A DNA stretch of 64,000 nt from the NCBI GenBank assembly GCA_014529385.2, contig CM043960.1, forward strand, positions 29,481,396-29,545,395, written 5' to 3'. The stretch's first letter is position 1; each line of letters opens with the position of its first letter. Shown here piece by piece: positions 1 through 12,074 of this stretch. Under the pieces are notes generated by a model. The model searched no databases. It was not told where the DNA came from and saw nothing but the letters and a program-made list of their open reading frames with translations. This DNA comes from Adiantum capillus-veneris. Its lineage: Eukaryota > Streptophyta > Polypodiopsida > Polypodiales > Pteridaceae. The translations under genes and the position numbers were made by a program.

Positions 1-78
1 TCAGATACATAGTTTGGGAGATAACACTGAAAGATGTGCATGACTGGCAGGTTTTGCCATTGCCTGCCTTGAGTTCAG

Positions 79-1156
79 ATCTCGTGAGCACAAGAGTATG
101 GCAGAAAGACTCAAACAGAATATCTCACATGCCTTCCAGAAAGTTCTTTTATGCCCAGTCAAAGTCGAGATCAGCCTATCAACTTCACAAGGGTGTGGCG
201 ACTTTGCCTGCGGAGGAGCTGAGCAGGTGATTTCAATACACTCCGAACACCACAGCAAGCACATGCTTTTGGATCATGAAAATGAGTGCCAGCATGAGCA
301 AACAGGAGCAAGAGGAGCCTCTTTCAGAAAGTCATCTTTCAGGAACATGGAATTTGCATCATCAAGTCCAAGGTGTCATGAGTCGGAACATAAGAAGTTA
401 GTGCAGAGCATTGATGCAGACATCCGTGCATATAGTAAGAGAAGCGCTGACACATCTCTCCAAAACCTTCAAGTATATAAAGGGCCTGGAGAGTCTACCG
501 TATATACGCATCATGATGGTATGGGTGATGGGTATGCAAGTGAGCACCAGAAATCTAAAGAACAAAAAAATCCCTTTGATGAGCCAAGGTTTTCTGCCTC
601 CCTACGATGGAGCGACACAAGGGAGGAGATGGAATATAGCTCGTGAGTACACCTACTTCACCCTTGGATTCAATTGACCAAAATGGGTACTTGGAGAGAC
701 ATTTGATCAACTGTCTATGTGCTTGACATTTGCAGAGACTCTGATATGGATGGAAGGTATGCTCCGGGTCTTTTATGCTGGAAGGGAACGCGGATAAAAG
801 ATGACAGGGTAAGTGTGCACATAATTTTATGTGTTGTTGGAATTTGGTGCAGCATTCTAGGTCAAGATCTTGTGAATGGGGAACACAAGAGATAAAGCAG
901 GTTTTATCCTGCATATAGATAGAGTGTGTGTGTGTGGCCATGTGCATATGTAACTATGTGCCCATGTGGCGATTACGTGCATGGGCTGTTTATGGTTGGT
1001 TGTGGATACCATTACTCAAGTGTCAGAGCATTACTCAGGCTAGAGTATTTGTCCGTTTTTATCTTGTAGGGAAAGCACCATGTGCTGAGAAGAAGAAGAG
1101 CAAGGTTCTTGCTCAGGCTGGTGCCTTGTGCAAAAGAAGGTGAGGATCAAAGATAA
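79..1156 (+). CDS. 3' end of a STICHEL-like AAA-ATPase gene (last three exons; tentative)
   Basis: Three exons join cleanly. The first is open to 642 and ends at GTGAGT. The second is 736-808, between ..TTTGCAG and GTAAGT. The third is 1070-1156, after ..TATCTTGTAG, with stop TAA at 1154-1156. Phases fit (2, then 0) and the frame stays open throughout. The encoded tail has a segment 'ISHAFQKVLLCPVKVEISL', a Ser/Lys/His-rich middle, 'GLLCWKGTRIKDDR' and a basic end, 'RRRRARFLLRLVPCAKE'. This pattern recalls the C-terminus of plant STICHEL proteins, which carry a DNA polymerase III gamma/tau-like AAA domain and control trichome branching. That assignment is from memory of the family. The 5' limit is uncertain: ..GAGTTCAG at 78 is a possible acceptor, and an in-frame TGA lies at 41-43. 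The AAA core would lie left of the window. No frame break is seen, so this may be a live gene. Confidence 0.5.
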
Positions 1157-1468
1157 GGACAGTTGCTAAAGTCTGGATGCTGTGTCGGCTGCAACATTAG
1201 ATAACGTTGCAATGAAGGCCCTTGCCACAACATGACAAAAGGAAAGTGTTCATGTATGCTGAGTGGTGGCAAGTCAAGCGGGATTTTGCAGCAAGGGAAG
1301 GAGGCATCGGTGCTGTCTTCGACAGTGGCAGAGCACATAGAATTGCTTTGCCCAAGGTCTTAGCTTTAGCATGGCATGATGAGAGCAATGCAGGTCATTG
1401 CATGGTAACAGAGCCATTTTAACTCTGACATGGCAGCAATATGAGCCATTGCATTGTGGCAAGCCCTT

Positions 1469-1474
1469 AATAAA
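1469..1474 (+). terminator. Putative polyadenylation signal AATAAA
   Basis: AATAAA lies about 310 bases past the stop codon at 1154-1156, on the same strand. The interval between them has no other recognisable gene, so it fits a 3' UTR. Confidence 0.35.
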
Positions 1475-3229
1475 TTGTGACAGAATCCCATGTCATTGTA
1501 CTATAGCAAGGTTTTGCCTACTACGCACATCATGCATCAAATGAGAGTCAATTCTTAATTTTGTATGTAAACATAAGTGTATGCCATTGAGACCTGAGAG
1601 TCCAACATTCTTTTTGTATCATTACTACCGACTACTTAATGCCAATTTTTTCCTGCTTGCATCAATTCTATTACTCTTGTACTGGTTCCTTTCTCCGTTT
1701 TTGGGGTTTGAAGCTGATCCCTTAGCTTTCTATTGTTGATGGCATAGGCTAATTATGATGGCGTTTGGTTTTGACAGCTATCAAAGGGCGAATTCAATAA
1801 GAGAGTCTCTTTTTTGTATCATGCCACATGGTTTGGCAGGGACAGTGCATGCATAGATTGGTGGGTTATGTGCAACTTGATCCGAAGCTACATTGCTTTT
1901 CAAAAGTGTATAGGTCAATAGGACCATAAGCACTAGAGATGGAGCACAGGAATATCCTTGGTCCTTGGATGGGGACTCAGCTAATGCAGTAAACACACTG
2001 CGTTGAGAGTGTGGCCACAAGATTGATGCTGAAATGGATAAACAGGAGCTTGCATAAGCTGTGGAGTGCATCATTTGAGACAATGTGCAAAATCTTACCA
2101 GTCCTTGCCATGAGAAAGAGTAGCTAAACCACAAACATGGTGGATGAGGTCTCAGCTACTGCATGACCACGTGAAGGCCATGAGAAAGATAGGTAAACCA
2201 CAACGGGATGATGTGCATCCTTGGTCCGGAAGGGGCTCAGCTGATGTATCAAACACTCTGATTGGGGAGTATAGTGGCAAGGATCAAACTCAGAAAATTG
2301 ATAATGGGTTCTTGACATGAAAACCTGAGCAAACTCATCAGTCTCCCCCACATGAAAAGGAAGCCACCCCATGCAATCGTCAAAGGAGCTGCTCATGCAC
2401 ATGCAAGTAGAGGACCAAAGTGTCAGAACATATGATCCATGTTATTGCTTTAATTTAGTAGGAAGCCTGCTATTCTTGTACCCTTAGTGCATGGGGATTG
2501 CTATTGTGATCTAAGAAGATCTTCAATCAAGATGAGTGCTAAATCTCTACCTTGATTACCTAAATTGTATAATAGTGTTTTTAGCAACGTTGCAAGGGGA
2601 ACTGTGCCTCTTGGTATCACTAGACCCTTTGCATCCACACTGGAAGAGTACAAAGTTTTGTAATCTGCAGCAGCAGCACACCGTCGTAATACCACTGCAC
2701 TACATTTCACTAGGAGATTCTTTGTGTAAGGTAACTATTGCAACAAATCCGAATTTAGAATATGAATTCTATATATTGTCGATGATGAAACAGTTCTCAT
2801 GGGATATAGAGCAATTAGGAGACCGTGCCATTTTGAAGTCCAGGCATAGTACTAATTTGGGCGTCAGTTGGAGTCAGTGTCGAGGCATACGAATAGTATA
2901 ATGTCGATGATGGAGGATCAGTACTCATGGAAAATAGAGAAACTGGGTGCTAGCTGAAGGCGGCACTGATGGCTTTCTGCATGTTTGCGCCTTCACCAAG
3001 AAGAAAAAGAACAAGACACTTTCTTCTACCATTAGTCCTACTAATATACACTCTAGTACAGAGCATGTTATATACTTAAACAATTTGAATGAAATCAAAG
3101 CCGGAGTCCCAAGCTCTAAGCCTCCACTTATTATCAAGCTAGGATATGAATAACTCCATGCCCTAGTGGGGACAATGCAAATTGCTCGTTGAACAATCTT
3201 TTTGTCTTGGATGCCATGGCACTCTGGGA
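1475..3229. other. No recognisable gene
   Basis: I see no domain, splice-consistent exon series or known repeat here. A 121-codon open frame at 2536-2901 (+) has no recognisable motif and no supporting splice or promoter signal, so it is not called. Confidence 0.5.
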
Positions 3230-3431
3230 AAGGGTCTGCTAAGGGAGTGCTGCTAGACAGCTCAGAGGGAGGGCTACCAATACTACCATGAAGCATAAGA
3301 GTAGGAAGGCCGTGCCATCTCCCTCTGCGGAAGGGTCTGCTAGGGAAATGCTGCTAGATAGCTAAGAGGGAGGGCTACCAATACTACCATGAAGCATAAG
3401 ACTAGGAAGGCTGCGCCATCTCCTTCTCCCA
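3230..3431. repeat. Imperfect tandem duplication, 101-bp unit
   Basis: Two adjacent copies start with 'gggtctgcta' at 3232 and 3333. They share 'agggagggctaccaatacta', the following 'ccatgaagcataaga' and 'gccatctcc'. Scattered substitutions show the duplication is not recent. Confidence 0.85.
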
Positions 3432-3953
3432 CTACCTCAGGCTTGCAAGTTTACACTCTGTCAAACTCAGAGGTCTCCTCTCCTGAGCCATCCCCATCTA
3501 GGAAGGTCTCCAAGAGGAGACCACTTCGACAAAGAGCAAGTCACGTATTGTTGTAGACGAGTCCAAATCCCTAGAGCGCCAACAAAGGGAAAATCCTCTC
3601 CAACACCTAAGCTCCAATCCACTTCTATACACATAGCAAAGAACTAGAGTGCTTCGTTAGCCTCATTTGTATGAAGGGTTGTCACCTTAAGGTAATAGGT
3701 TTTGTGGAAAACAAAGCACAAACTCTCTCTCTCTCTCTCTCACACACACAAAAGTTTTTGTCTTCTATGTTCTTGTTTTCTTGTGTTTATAATGCCACGA
3801 TCTTGATATGTCTAAATATGTCCTTAGCTATTGAATTGTATTAATTCTTTGATTCAATGTCGCTTTATTTTGTGCATTCTTGTTACTTGTGTAAGCATGG
3901 TTGCGTCATTCGAAGATTCAACAAGTGTATATATTCTTGGAGAAGAAAATGGG

Positions 3954-3998
<45 letters not shown>

Positions 3999-4520
3999 TT
4001 ACCTTTCGTAAAAGCAAGTTTTTTGGTTTCTTAATTGGTACCGTGTCAAGTGCGTTACGATTGTGATGCAACAATTTTGAGTCGTGTACCTCGCCAAAGA
4101 ACCGCAGGAAGGGTTAGAATTTATATAAAGTGATATGGATCGTTTAAAATATGTTCATTATTAGATGTTGTCCCCTTTTTATGTTTGGAAGAAAAAGAAA
4201 ACATGCAAGTCTCTTTGCATAGGGGAGTTTGTATAGTCCTTTTCAATTTTTAATAATACGAGGGAACGTGCTATTCCCACGGCAACGTGCAATTTTCAGT
4301 GTGTTCGTTTCATTGTGTTCTGAGTAATGAGTAAAGAATACAAAGTAGTTACATACCTTTTGTTTCTACGTTCACTTGTCGATTGTCCTAATCATCACGA
4401 TGATGTCAGCTAAAGCTCCTTTGAGTCTCCTTGTCTTTGTTGCTTTCATGGATCACACCATCTGTCTCACAAAAAATCTGTACGTCTTTGCCTCTGTTAA
4501 AAATAGCAAGAAAGATACAG
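3432..4520. repeat. Intergenic stretch with CT/CA and (GA)n microsatellites
   Basis: It holds a short (CT)n(CA)n run at 3722-3749 and a (GA)~19 run at 3956-3994. Open frames across the GA tract only translate the repeat. No gene is visible. Confidence 0.7.
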
Positions 4521-4524
4521 AGTC

Positions 4525-5690
4525 TGTCACAGCCATGTTGAGGATATCCTGCAGTAAACACATTCCGAGAGATAACATTCCAGAAAAAGAACTTCTCATG
4601 CTTTTATGCGGGTACCAGATTTGGCATACGAACTTCAAAAATGTGTTCCCCAAAAATTGGTGAAGCTCTGTTTGTCCTGTTGGATTGGTTCTGATAGCTC
4701 ATCGCTTTTGATGCTCTGTCTGTCTTTGCTATCAACCATAGTATCACCAATCACATCTTTTTGCACAGCCAACAATCTTGTTGTGAATTCTCCCACATGT
4801 AAGTGTCTTGCATTAGGCCATAAGTCTTCATGGTGTAAGCATAGAAGATTGCGGTAGGAGAAAGGCCTTCTCTTCACATCTGGTTAAAACCACCCAGAGC
4901 TTCCTTTTCCTAGCCATGTTGGACATATCCTGCAGTCAATACATTCCGAGTGATAAAAGTCCAGAGAGAATCAACCAAAGCGCCACCAAGCATGTCATTT
5001 TGCATATTGAAACATGCCTTCCCTTTGCATCCCATGTGCATCTTTGCCACAATCGTGTTGGGCATATCAGCCATGACATTCAGGGCAAGAAGCCCATCGA
5101 GAGAAAACTTGTGCTTTTGTGAGCTTCATAAATCTATGTCTTTTTTAAGTAGCACGTTGTTGAGGAGCTTACTATTTATCCTCCTGATCTAGTACAAATC
5201 CTTCCTCTGCGACGTCGCATTTCCTGCAATCAACACACTCCAAGAAATGACACAATAAATAATTTTGATGAAATGCCCTCGTGTTACATCAAAGAAAAAG
5301 TTTAGAGCTTTCTTAGTAAGATCAGCTAGGCATCAAACTTCTATATGAGCACTCCAAGAGTTTTTGCCTAGTGAGAAACCATCAAGACGTATGTATAGGT
5401 GACCCAATTTGGAGAGATATAGTTGCTTTGCATCTGCTGAAAACAGCCTAGATCTTTTTGGCCCTTCTCTTGTCGTGTGTATCCCACTATCAGTGCATTC
5501 GAAGAGGCGACATTCCGGGCAGGAAGCTCCTAAAGCATTTTTTGTGATTTCTCAAGCACACCACATTTGGCATACATATCAACCAAGATAGTGGCAAGCA
5601 CGATGTCCTTTTTCACTATCGTAGAAAAAGATCATCTAGAAATTTTTATAGTTGCGTGAGGGCACCACATTCAGCATATATATTGATCAA
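4525..5690 (-). pseudogene. Heavily decayed PLS-class PPR units
   Basis: Reading the minus strand gives shreds of the PPR unit that is better preserved further right: an AGE/KA-like helix, 'ECYLSECVYC', 'ISQ..A..CFQ' and similar, with frequent frameshifts and stops. The DNA anchors 'tcctgcagt.aa.acattcc', 'cacatttggcatacatatca' and 'accaag..agtggcaagcac' match the later array. It is the oldest part of the PPR block and non-functional. Confidence 0.6.
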
Positions 5691-7905
5691 ATGACTGTTA
5701 AGCATGACATTCCCCTCCAACGGCCGTGACTAGCAATTACATCATGGATTCTCAAACCCATGTGAAGGTCTTGCATAAGGTGACCAACTTTCAAGGTGCA
5801 AGCATGGGTGAATGAAGTTGGAATTGATGTGTGTTGTGAGTATAGCTTCTTCCCTAGAGTTGTTAGTGGATTTTTTGCCTCTCTATGGATATTTGTTGGC
5901 ACCACAATTGGTATACATATCGACCAACGTACACACTCACCAGTATGATCCTAAATATACTTTTCTAATGCAAAGCAACATATCTCACTATTGACTTGGT
6001 ACAAATCCTTCTTTTGAGCACCTACTTCTAGTTCAAATGCATGAAGACCATGATGACTCAAGCACGCGTATGTGATTGCATATGGAGAGAGCCCCTCTCT
6101 TTCATCTGCTGAAAACAGCCAAGAGCTTTCTGGCCCTGCTCTTGTTGCGCCTATCCCGCAATCAATGCACCCCGAGAGACGGCATTCGGGACAAGAAGCT
6201 CCTCAAGAACGTTTTGTGCTTTTTGAAGTGCACCACATCTGGCATATATATCAACCAAGGCATTGCCAAGCACAATTTTTTTTTTGCAATAGCCCTTCAC
6301 TAACAATTTCAAAGTGAATTTTAAATTCATATCAGCATCTTGTGTAGAGCCACATGCCTTCAAGATGCACGCATAGGTGATTGCTTCTGGACAGAGGCCC
6401 TCACTTTGTATATGTTGAAAAAAGCCTAGAGCTTTCTATCCCTACTCCTGTTGTGTGTATCCTGTAATCAATTGATGTTGTTCCAAACAGAAAGCTTCTC
6501 AAGCACATTTTGTGCTTGCTCAAGTGTCCCATATTTGGCATACATATCGACTAAGGCAGTGCCAAGCACACCATCTCTTTTCAAGGGCATCTTGCATAGA
6601 GCCACATGCTCGTAAGCTACACACATAGGTGATAGCGTCTGGAGAAAGGCCCTTGCTTCACACCTGCTGAAAACAACCCACAGCTTTCTGGCCCGTTGGC
6701 CCTTGTTGGGCATATCTTGCAATAAGTGCGTTCCAAAAGACGACATCCTACATAGGAGCACCACATTTGGCATACATATCGACCAAGGCATTGCAAGCAC
6801 GTTATTTTTTGCAACAACCCCTGACTAGCAACATCATAGTGAATTTTTACGCCCATATCAACATCTTGCGTACGGACACATGCCTTCAAGATGCACGCAT
6901 ATTTCATTGCATATGGAGAGAGGGCCTCGCTTTGCATCCACTGAAAACAGTCGAGAGCTTGCTGGCCTAGCTCATGTTGCGCGTATCTCGCAATCAATAC
7001 AGTCCAAGAGAAGGCATTCGGGATAGGAAGCTCCTTAGGCACATTTTGTGCTTTTTGAAGTGCACCACATTTGACACATATCAACCAAGGCATTGCCAAT
7101 CACAATTTTTTTTTGCAACAGCCCTTGACTAACAATATTAGAGTGAATTTTTAAGCTCATATCATCATCTTGCATAGAGCCACATGCCTTCAAGATGCAT
7201 GCGTAGGTGATTGCATCTGGACAGAGGCCCTCACTTTGCATCCCTTGAAAACAGTCAAGAGCTTTTTGGCCCTGCTCGTGTTGCGCCTATCCCGCAATCA
7301 ATGCACTCCGAGAGATGGCATTCAGGATAGAGAAACTCCTCAAGCACATTTTGTGATTTCTCAAGTGCACCACATTTGGCATACATATCGACAAAGGCAT
7401 TGCCAATCACGACAATTTTTTGCAACAGCCCTTGACTAACAATATCAAAGTGAATTTTTAAGCTCATATTAGCATATTGCGTAGAGCCACATGCCTTCAA
7501 CCTGTACGCGTAGGTGATTACATCTCGACAGAGGCCCTCACTTTGCATCCACTGAAAACAGCCCAGAGCTTTTCCTCTCTACTCCTGTTGTGTGTATCTC
7601 GCAATCAGTTAACATCGTTTTGAACAGTAAGCTCCTCAAGCACCTGCTGAAAATAGCCCAGAGCTTCCTGGCCTGGCCCTTGTCAGGTATATCCTGCAAT
7701 TAGTGTGTTCCAAAAGACGACATCCCGCACCACATTTGACATACATATCGACCAAGGCATTGCCAAGCACGACAGTTTCTTGAAGCAGTCCTTGACCGAC
7801 AATATCAAAGTGAATTTTAAGCCCATATCGGCATCTTGCATATAGACACATGTTCAAGATGCACGCGTATGTGATTGCATCTAGAGAGAGGCACTCGGTT
7901 TGCAT
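5691..7905 (-). pseudogene. PLS-class pentatricopeptide-repeat array, about 303-bp units, broken
   Basis: PPR proteins bind organellar RNA through tandem ~35-residue helical hairpins. PLS-class proteins are RNA-editing factors. Here each ~303-307-bp unit encodes about 101 residues (one P-L-S triplet). Open segments (6151-6363, 7035-7241, 7255-7548, 7636-7905) show 'VLGNALVDMYAKCG', 'GQKALGCFQRMQSEGL' and 'AITYACILKACGS' patterns. The spacing of the landmark 'tgccttcaag' (6881, 7185, 7492) sets the period. Frames shift between and inside units and no E or DYW domain appears, so this is an array of repeat relics rather than a gene. The units resemble each other closely, which fits local unequal exchange after decay began. 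Confidence 0.85.
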
Positions 7906-8210
7906 CCGGCATGTGTCGTACGCAAGATGTCGATATGGGCTTAAAAATTCACTCTGATATTGTTAGTCAAGGGCTATCGCAAAAAAATGTCATGCTTGGC
8001 AATGCCTTAGTCAATATGTATGACAAATGTGGTGCACTTTAGAAAGCATAAATCGTGCATGAGGAGCTTCTTGTCACGAATGCCATCTCTTGGAGTGCAT
8101 TGATTGTGGGATACGCGCATTAGGAGCAGGGCCAAAAAGCTATCGACTGTTTTCAGCGGATGCAAAGCGAGGGCCTCTCTCCAGATGCAATCACATACGT
8201 GTGGCTAAAA
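7906..8210 (+). pseudogene. Inverted PPR triplet inside the minus-strand array
   Basis: About 300 bases read as a PPR unit on the plus strand ('MGLKIHSDIVSQGLSQKNVM', then 'LGNALVNMYDKCGAL', a stop, 'AISWSALIVGYAH', a stop, 'GQKAIDCFQRMQSEGLSPDA'). Units on both sides read on the minus strand. The left junction is at 'tttgcatcc/ggcatgtgtcg' and the right near 'acgtgtggctaaaaatagcc'. Two in-frame stops make it non-functional. Confidence 0.85.
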
Positions 8211-9190
8211 ATAGCCAAGAGATTTATGGCCCTGCTCCTATTGCGCACTCCAAGCGACGACATTCGGGACAGGAAGCTCCTCAGGCGCGATTTGTGCTTT
8301 CTGAATTGCACTACATTTGTTATACATATCGACCAAGGCATTGCCAAGCATGAAATTTTTTTGTGACAACCCTTGACTAACAATATCTGAGTGAATTTTC
8401 TTGCGTACAACCACATCCCTTCAAGATTCACATGTAGGTGATTGCATATGGGTAGAGGCCCTCACTTTGCATCCACTGAAACCAGAGCTTTTTATCCCTA
8501 CTCGTGTTGTGGGTAACCCCCAATCAGCTGACGTCATTCCGAATAGTAATCTCCTCAAGCACCTGCTAAAAACAACCCATAGCTTCTTGGCCTGGCCCTT
8601 GTCGGGCATATCGTGCAATCAGTTCGTTCCACTTGACGACATCCCACACCACATTTGGAATACATATTAACCAAGGCATTGCCAAGCATGGCAGTTTTTT
8701 GCAACAACGCTTGACTGACTATATCAAAGTGAATTTTTAAGCCTATATCGACATCTTGCGTACCAACACATGCCTTCAAGATGCACGCATATGTGATTGC
8801 ATCTGGAGAGCTTTTTGGACCTGCTCCTATTGCACGTATCTCGTAATCAATGCACTCCAAGAGACAACATTCACAGGAAGCTCCTCAACACGTTTTGTGC
8901 TTTTTGAAGTGCACCACATTTGGCATACATATCGACCAAGGCATTGCCAAGTACAACAATTTTTTGCAAGAGCCCCTAACTAACAATATGAAAGTAAATT
9001 TTTAAGGTCATATCAGCATCTTGCGTAGAGAGTCACATGCCTTCAAGATGCACACGTAGGTGATTGCAAGAGACGACATTCCAGACAAGAAGCTCCTCGA
9101 GCACTTTTTGTGCTTTCTCAAGCACACCACAGTTGGCACACGACCAAGACAATGCTAGGCATGGCAGCTTGAACTTTTTGAACAACCCTT
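8211..9190 (-). pseudogene. PPR array continued, broken
   Basis: Minus-strand units resume after the inverted one. Segments 8153-8431 and 8555-8860 give 'AITYACILKACVGTQDVDIG' and 'MLGNALVNMYSKCG' with frame changes. Units shorten and degrade towards 9190, where the 922-bp tandem repeat begins. Confidence 0.75.
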
Positions 9191-9870
9191 GACTATAGCA
9201 CTCTCATCATGAATTATCTCACCCAGGGGGAGGCTTTCAAAGTGCTTGCAGGTCTTTGCTTCAAATCTTGTGTGAAAAGAACCCAAAGCTTCCTTGCCAT
9301 AGCTATGTTGAGTATATCCTGCAATCAAAGCATTACAAGAGACATCCCAAAAAGCATGCCCATCAAGAACTTACGTGCTTTGGTGAGGGCACCACAGTCG
9401 ACATACATATCTAGCATACATACTCTCATCCATGTCATAAAGGTGCAAGATGCATCTGGAGACTTGCCTTCGCATCTTCTGAAGTAAACGATCTCATCAT
9501 GAATTCTCTCTCAGTTGTTGCTGCCCTACTGCTGGGTCGAGAGGTGCCTCAATTCAAGACTTGCAGTTTGCAACAGAGAGCTGTTTAGATTCAAGGAGTT
9601 GTTCAGCAACATGAGGACCGTTGCACGTGAGCCGTGAGCATTAAGCAGTTGTATGTGCGCTTTCTTGTTGTCTTTTCATGCAGCTCGCCATAATAATGAG
9701 GAAAGGTGACGCCGGACCAGGAGACTACACATGGTGGAGGTAGCCGCAGGCAAATAGAGCCAGAGGATGATGGCGTAGCACTGTCGAAAAGTATATGAGC
9801 CATATTAAACGGCATAAATAACAAGAGAGCGTGTTGTTTGAAAGTCCGACATGTGGATAAATGAGAGGGC

Positions 9871-10147
9871 AGCATTGACACCCCCAACACATCGATACCC
9901 AACTCTTTCAGCGATTGTACGGCCTCATCAACATCTTTCTGAACAAAAAGAAAAGTAGAGCTTAGCTGAGAACAGGTTTTTGGGTGTGCTTAGCAATTTC
10001 TGGAATTGCTTGCAATCGCACTATCTTAATCTATGATAAGAAAGAGGAACATGACTTGCAGAAGCCCAGTGTTTGGCAATAATTTAATTACCTGCTTTCG
10101 GGAGGAGATAACGATTGAAGCTCCTTCAACACCGAGCCGACGGGGCG
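9871..10147 (-). pseudogene. Duplicated SDR exon 1 half and exon 2 (left repeat copy)
   Basis: The exon-1 remnant at 10092-10147 and exon 2 at about 9871-9938 flank a ~150-base intron. In this copy alone the acceptor reads TTTTTGTTCAG|AAAGATGTTG, so both splice sites are intact here. The exon-2 frame runs 'KDVDEAVQSLKELGIDVLGV' and then leaves SDR similarity. Confidence 0.75.
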
Positions 10148-11014
10148 ATAGGGGGAGTCTTTCGAAGTGCTTGCAGGTCTTTCCTTCAAATCTTGTGAAA
10201 AGAACCCAAAGCTTCCTTGCCACAGCTGTGTTGAGTATATCCTGAAATCAAAGCACTACAAGAGACATCCCAAAAAGGATGCCCATCAAGAACTTACGTG
10301 CTTTGGTGAGGGCACCACAGTCGACATAGATATCTAGCATATATACTCTCATCCATGTCATCAAGGTGCAAGATGCATCCGGAGACTTGCCTTCGCATCT
10401 TCTGAAGTATATGATCTCATCATGAATTCTCTCTTAGTTGTTGTTGCCCTACTGCTGGGTCGAGAGGTGCCTCAATTCAAGACTTGCAATTTGCAACAGA
10501 GAGCTGTTTAGATTCAAGGAGTTGTTCAGCAACACGAGGACCGTCGCACGTGAGCCGTGAGCATTAAGAAGATGTATGTGCGCTTTCTTGTTGTCTTTTT
10601 CATGCAACTCGCCATCATGATGAGGAAAGGTGACACCGGCCCAGGAGACTACACAGGGTGGAGGTAGCCACAGGCAAATAGAGCCAGAGGATGATGGCGT
10701 AGCACTGTCAAAAAGTATACGAGCCATATTAAACGACATAAATAAAAAGCGAACATGTTGTTTGAAAGTCCGACATGTGGATTAATGAGAGGGCAGCATG
10801 ATACTCCCAACACATCGATACCCAACTCTTTCAGTGATTGTACGGCCTCATCAATATTTTTTTGAACAAAAAGAAAAGTAGAGCTTAGCTGAGAATAGGT
10901 TGTTGGGTGTGCTTAGCAATTTGTGGAATTGCTTGCAATCGCACTATCTTAATCTAAGAGAAGAAAGCGGAACATGATTGGCAGAAGTCCGGTGTTTGGC
11001 AGTAATTTAATTAC

Positions 11015-11070
11015 CTGCTTTCGGGAGGAGATAACGATAGAAGCTCCTTCAAGACTGAGCCGGCGGGCGA
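11015..11070 (-). pseudogene. Duplicated 3' half of the SDR exon 1 (middle repeat copy)
   Basis: It encodes 'EGASIVISSRKQ' followed by the GT donor, truncated at its 5' side by the tandem-repeat junction. The matching exon 2 (about 10795-10861) has lost its acceptor AG (AA instead). Confidence 0.75.
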
Positions 11071-11936
11071 CAGGGGGAGGCTTTCGAAGTGCTTGCCGGT
11101 CTTTGCTTCAAATCTTGTGAAAAGAACCCAAAGCTTCCTTGCCACAACTGTGTTGAGTATATCCTACAATCAAAGCACTACAAGAGACATCCCAAAAAGG
11201 ATGCCCATCAAGAACTTATGTGCTTTGGTGAGGGCACCACAGTCGACATACATATCTAGCATACATACTCTCATCCATGTCATCAAGGTGCAAGATGCAT
11301 CTGGAGACTTGCCTTCGCATCTTCTAAAGTATACGATCTCATCATGAATTCTCTCTCAGTTGTTGCTGCCCTACTGCTGGGTCGAGAGGTGCCTCAATTC
11401 AAGACTTGAAGTTTGCAACAGAGGGCTGTTTAGATTCAAGGAGTTCTTCAGCAACACAAGGACCATCACACGTGAGCCGTGAGCATTAAGTAGTTGTATG
11501 TGCGCTTTCTTATTGTCTTTTTTATGCAGCTCGCCATCATGATGAGGAAAGGTGACGCCGGCCCAGGAGACTACACAGGGTGGAGGTAGCCACAGGCAAA
11601 TAGAGCCAGAGGATGATGGCGTAGCACTGTCGAAAAGTATACGAGCCATATTAAACGGCATAAATAACAAGCGAACCTGTTGTTTGAAAGTCCAACACGT
11701 GGATTAATGAGAGGGCAACATGATACCCCCAACACATCGATACCCAACTCTTTCAGTGTTTGTACGGCCTCATCAACGTTTTTATGAACAAAAAGAAACA
11801 TAGAGCTTAGCTGAGAGCAGGTTATTGGGTGTGCTTAGCAATTTCTAGAATTGCTTGCAATCACACTACCTTAATCCAAGAGAAGAAAGCAGAACATGAC
11901 TTGCAGAAACCTGGTGTTTGGCAGTAATTTAATTAC

Positions 11937-12074
11937 CTGCTTTCGGGAGGAGATAACGATTGAAGCTCCTTCAAGACCGAGCCGGCAGGCGATGGTGTAG
12001 CTAATGCCCTACGTGGAGGCAGTTAGCACAACCATCTTGCCTTTGATCCGTTTGGGTATCTCTGGCACAGCCAT
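11937..12074 (-). pseudogene. First exon of a DHRS4-like short-chain dehydrogenase/reductase, with a nonsense codon
   Basis: Minus strand, ATG at 12074-12072, 46 codons, ending at a CAG|GTAATT donor. It reads MAVPEIPKRIKGK, then a beta strand, then 'TAST*GISYTIA', then 'RLGLEGASIVISSRKQ'. This matches the N-terminus of DHRS4-type SDRs, which bind NADP(H) through a TxxxGIG loop. Here a TAG replaces the residue before the GIS, inside that dinucleotide-binding loop. The next exon (about 11717-11785) begins 'VDEAV..LKELGIDVLGV', but its acceptor is AT instead of AG. The rest of the enzyme (Ser-Tyr-x3-Lys active site) is not seen. It is dead by at least two lesions. Confidence 0.8.

Larger units (their letters stand above)
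9223..11990. repeat. Three tandem copies of a 922-925-bp unit (PPR relic joined to SDR exon fragments)
   Basis: Landmark 'ggggga..ctttc' recurs at 9226, 10151 and 11073. Landmark 'gaagctccttcaa' recurs at 10117, 11040 and 11962. Each unit, read on the minus strand, holds the 3' part of an SDR exon 1 ('RLGxEGASIVISSRKQ' plus a GT donor), an intron, SDR exon 2 ('VDEAVQ.LKELGIDVLGV'), a non-coding stretch, then a PPR relic ('CMLDMYVDCGALTKARKFLM'). The breakpoint lies inside SDR exon 1, so the first two copies have only its 3' half and the third is joined to the full exon. Identity between copies is high, so the amplification is younger than the PPR decay. Confidence 0.9.

Noticed and set aside
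2536-2901. 121-codon plus frame as a host exon
   Set aside because: No domain, no splice or promoter support, and unremarkable composition.
5691-9190. Regular ~303-bp spacing suggesting a satellite or CRISPR-like array
   Set aside because: The repeats encode PPR triplets in every unit and have no unique spacers. This is plant nuclear DNA.
9603-9902. Minus-strand ~97-codon frame repeated in each 922-bp unit as a candidate gene
   Set aside because: It starts inside SDR exon 2 in the wrong frame, has no recognised motif and differs in frame between copies. Its persistence reflects recent duplication.
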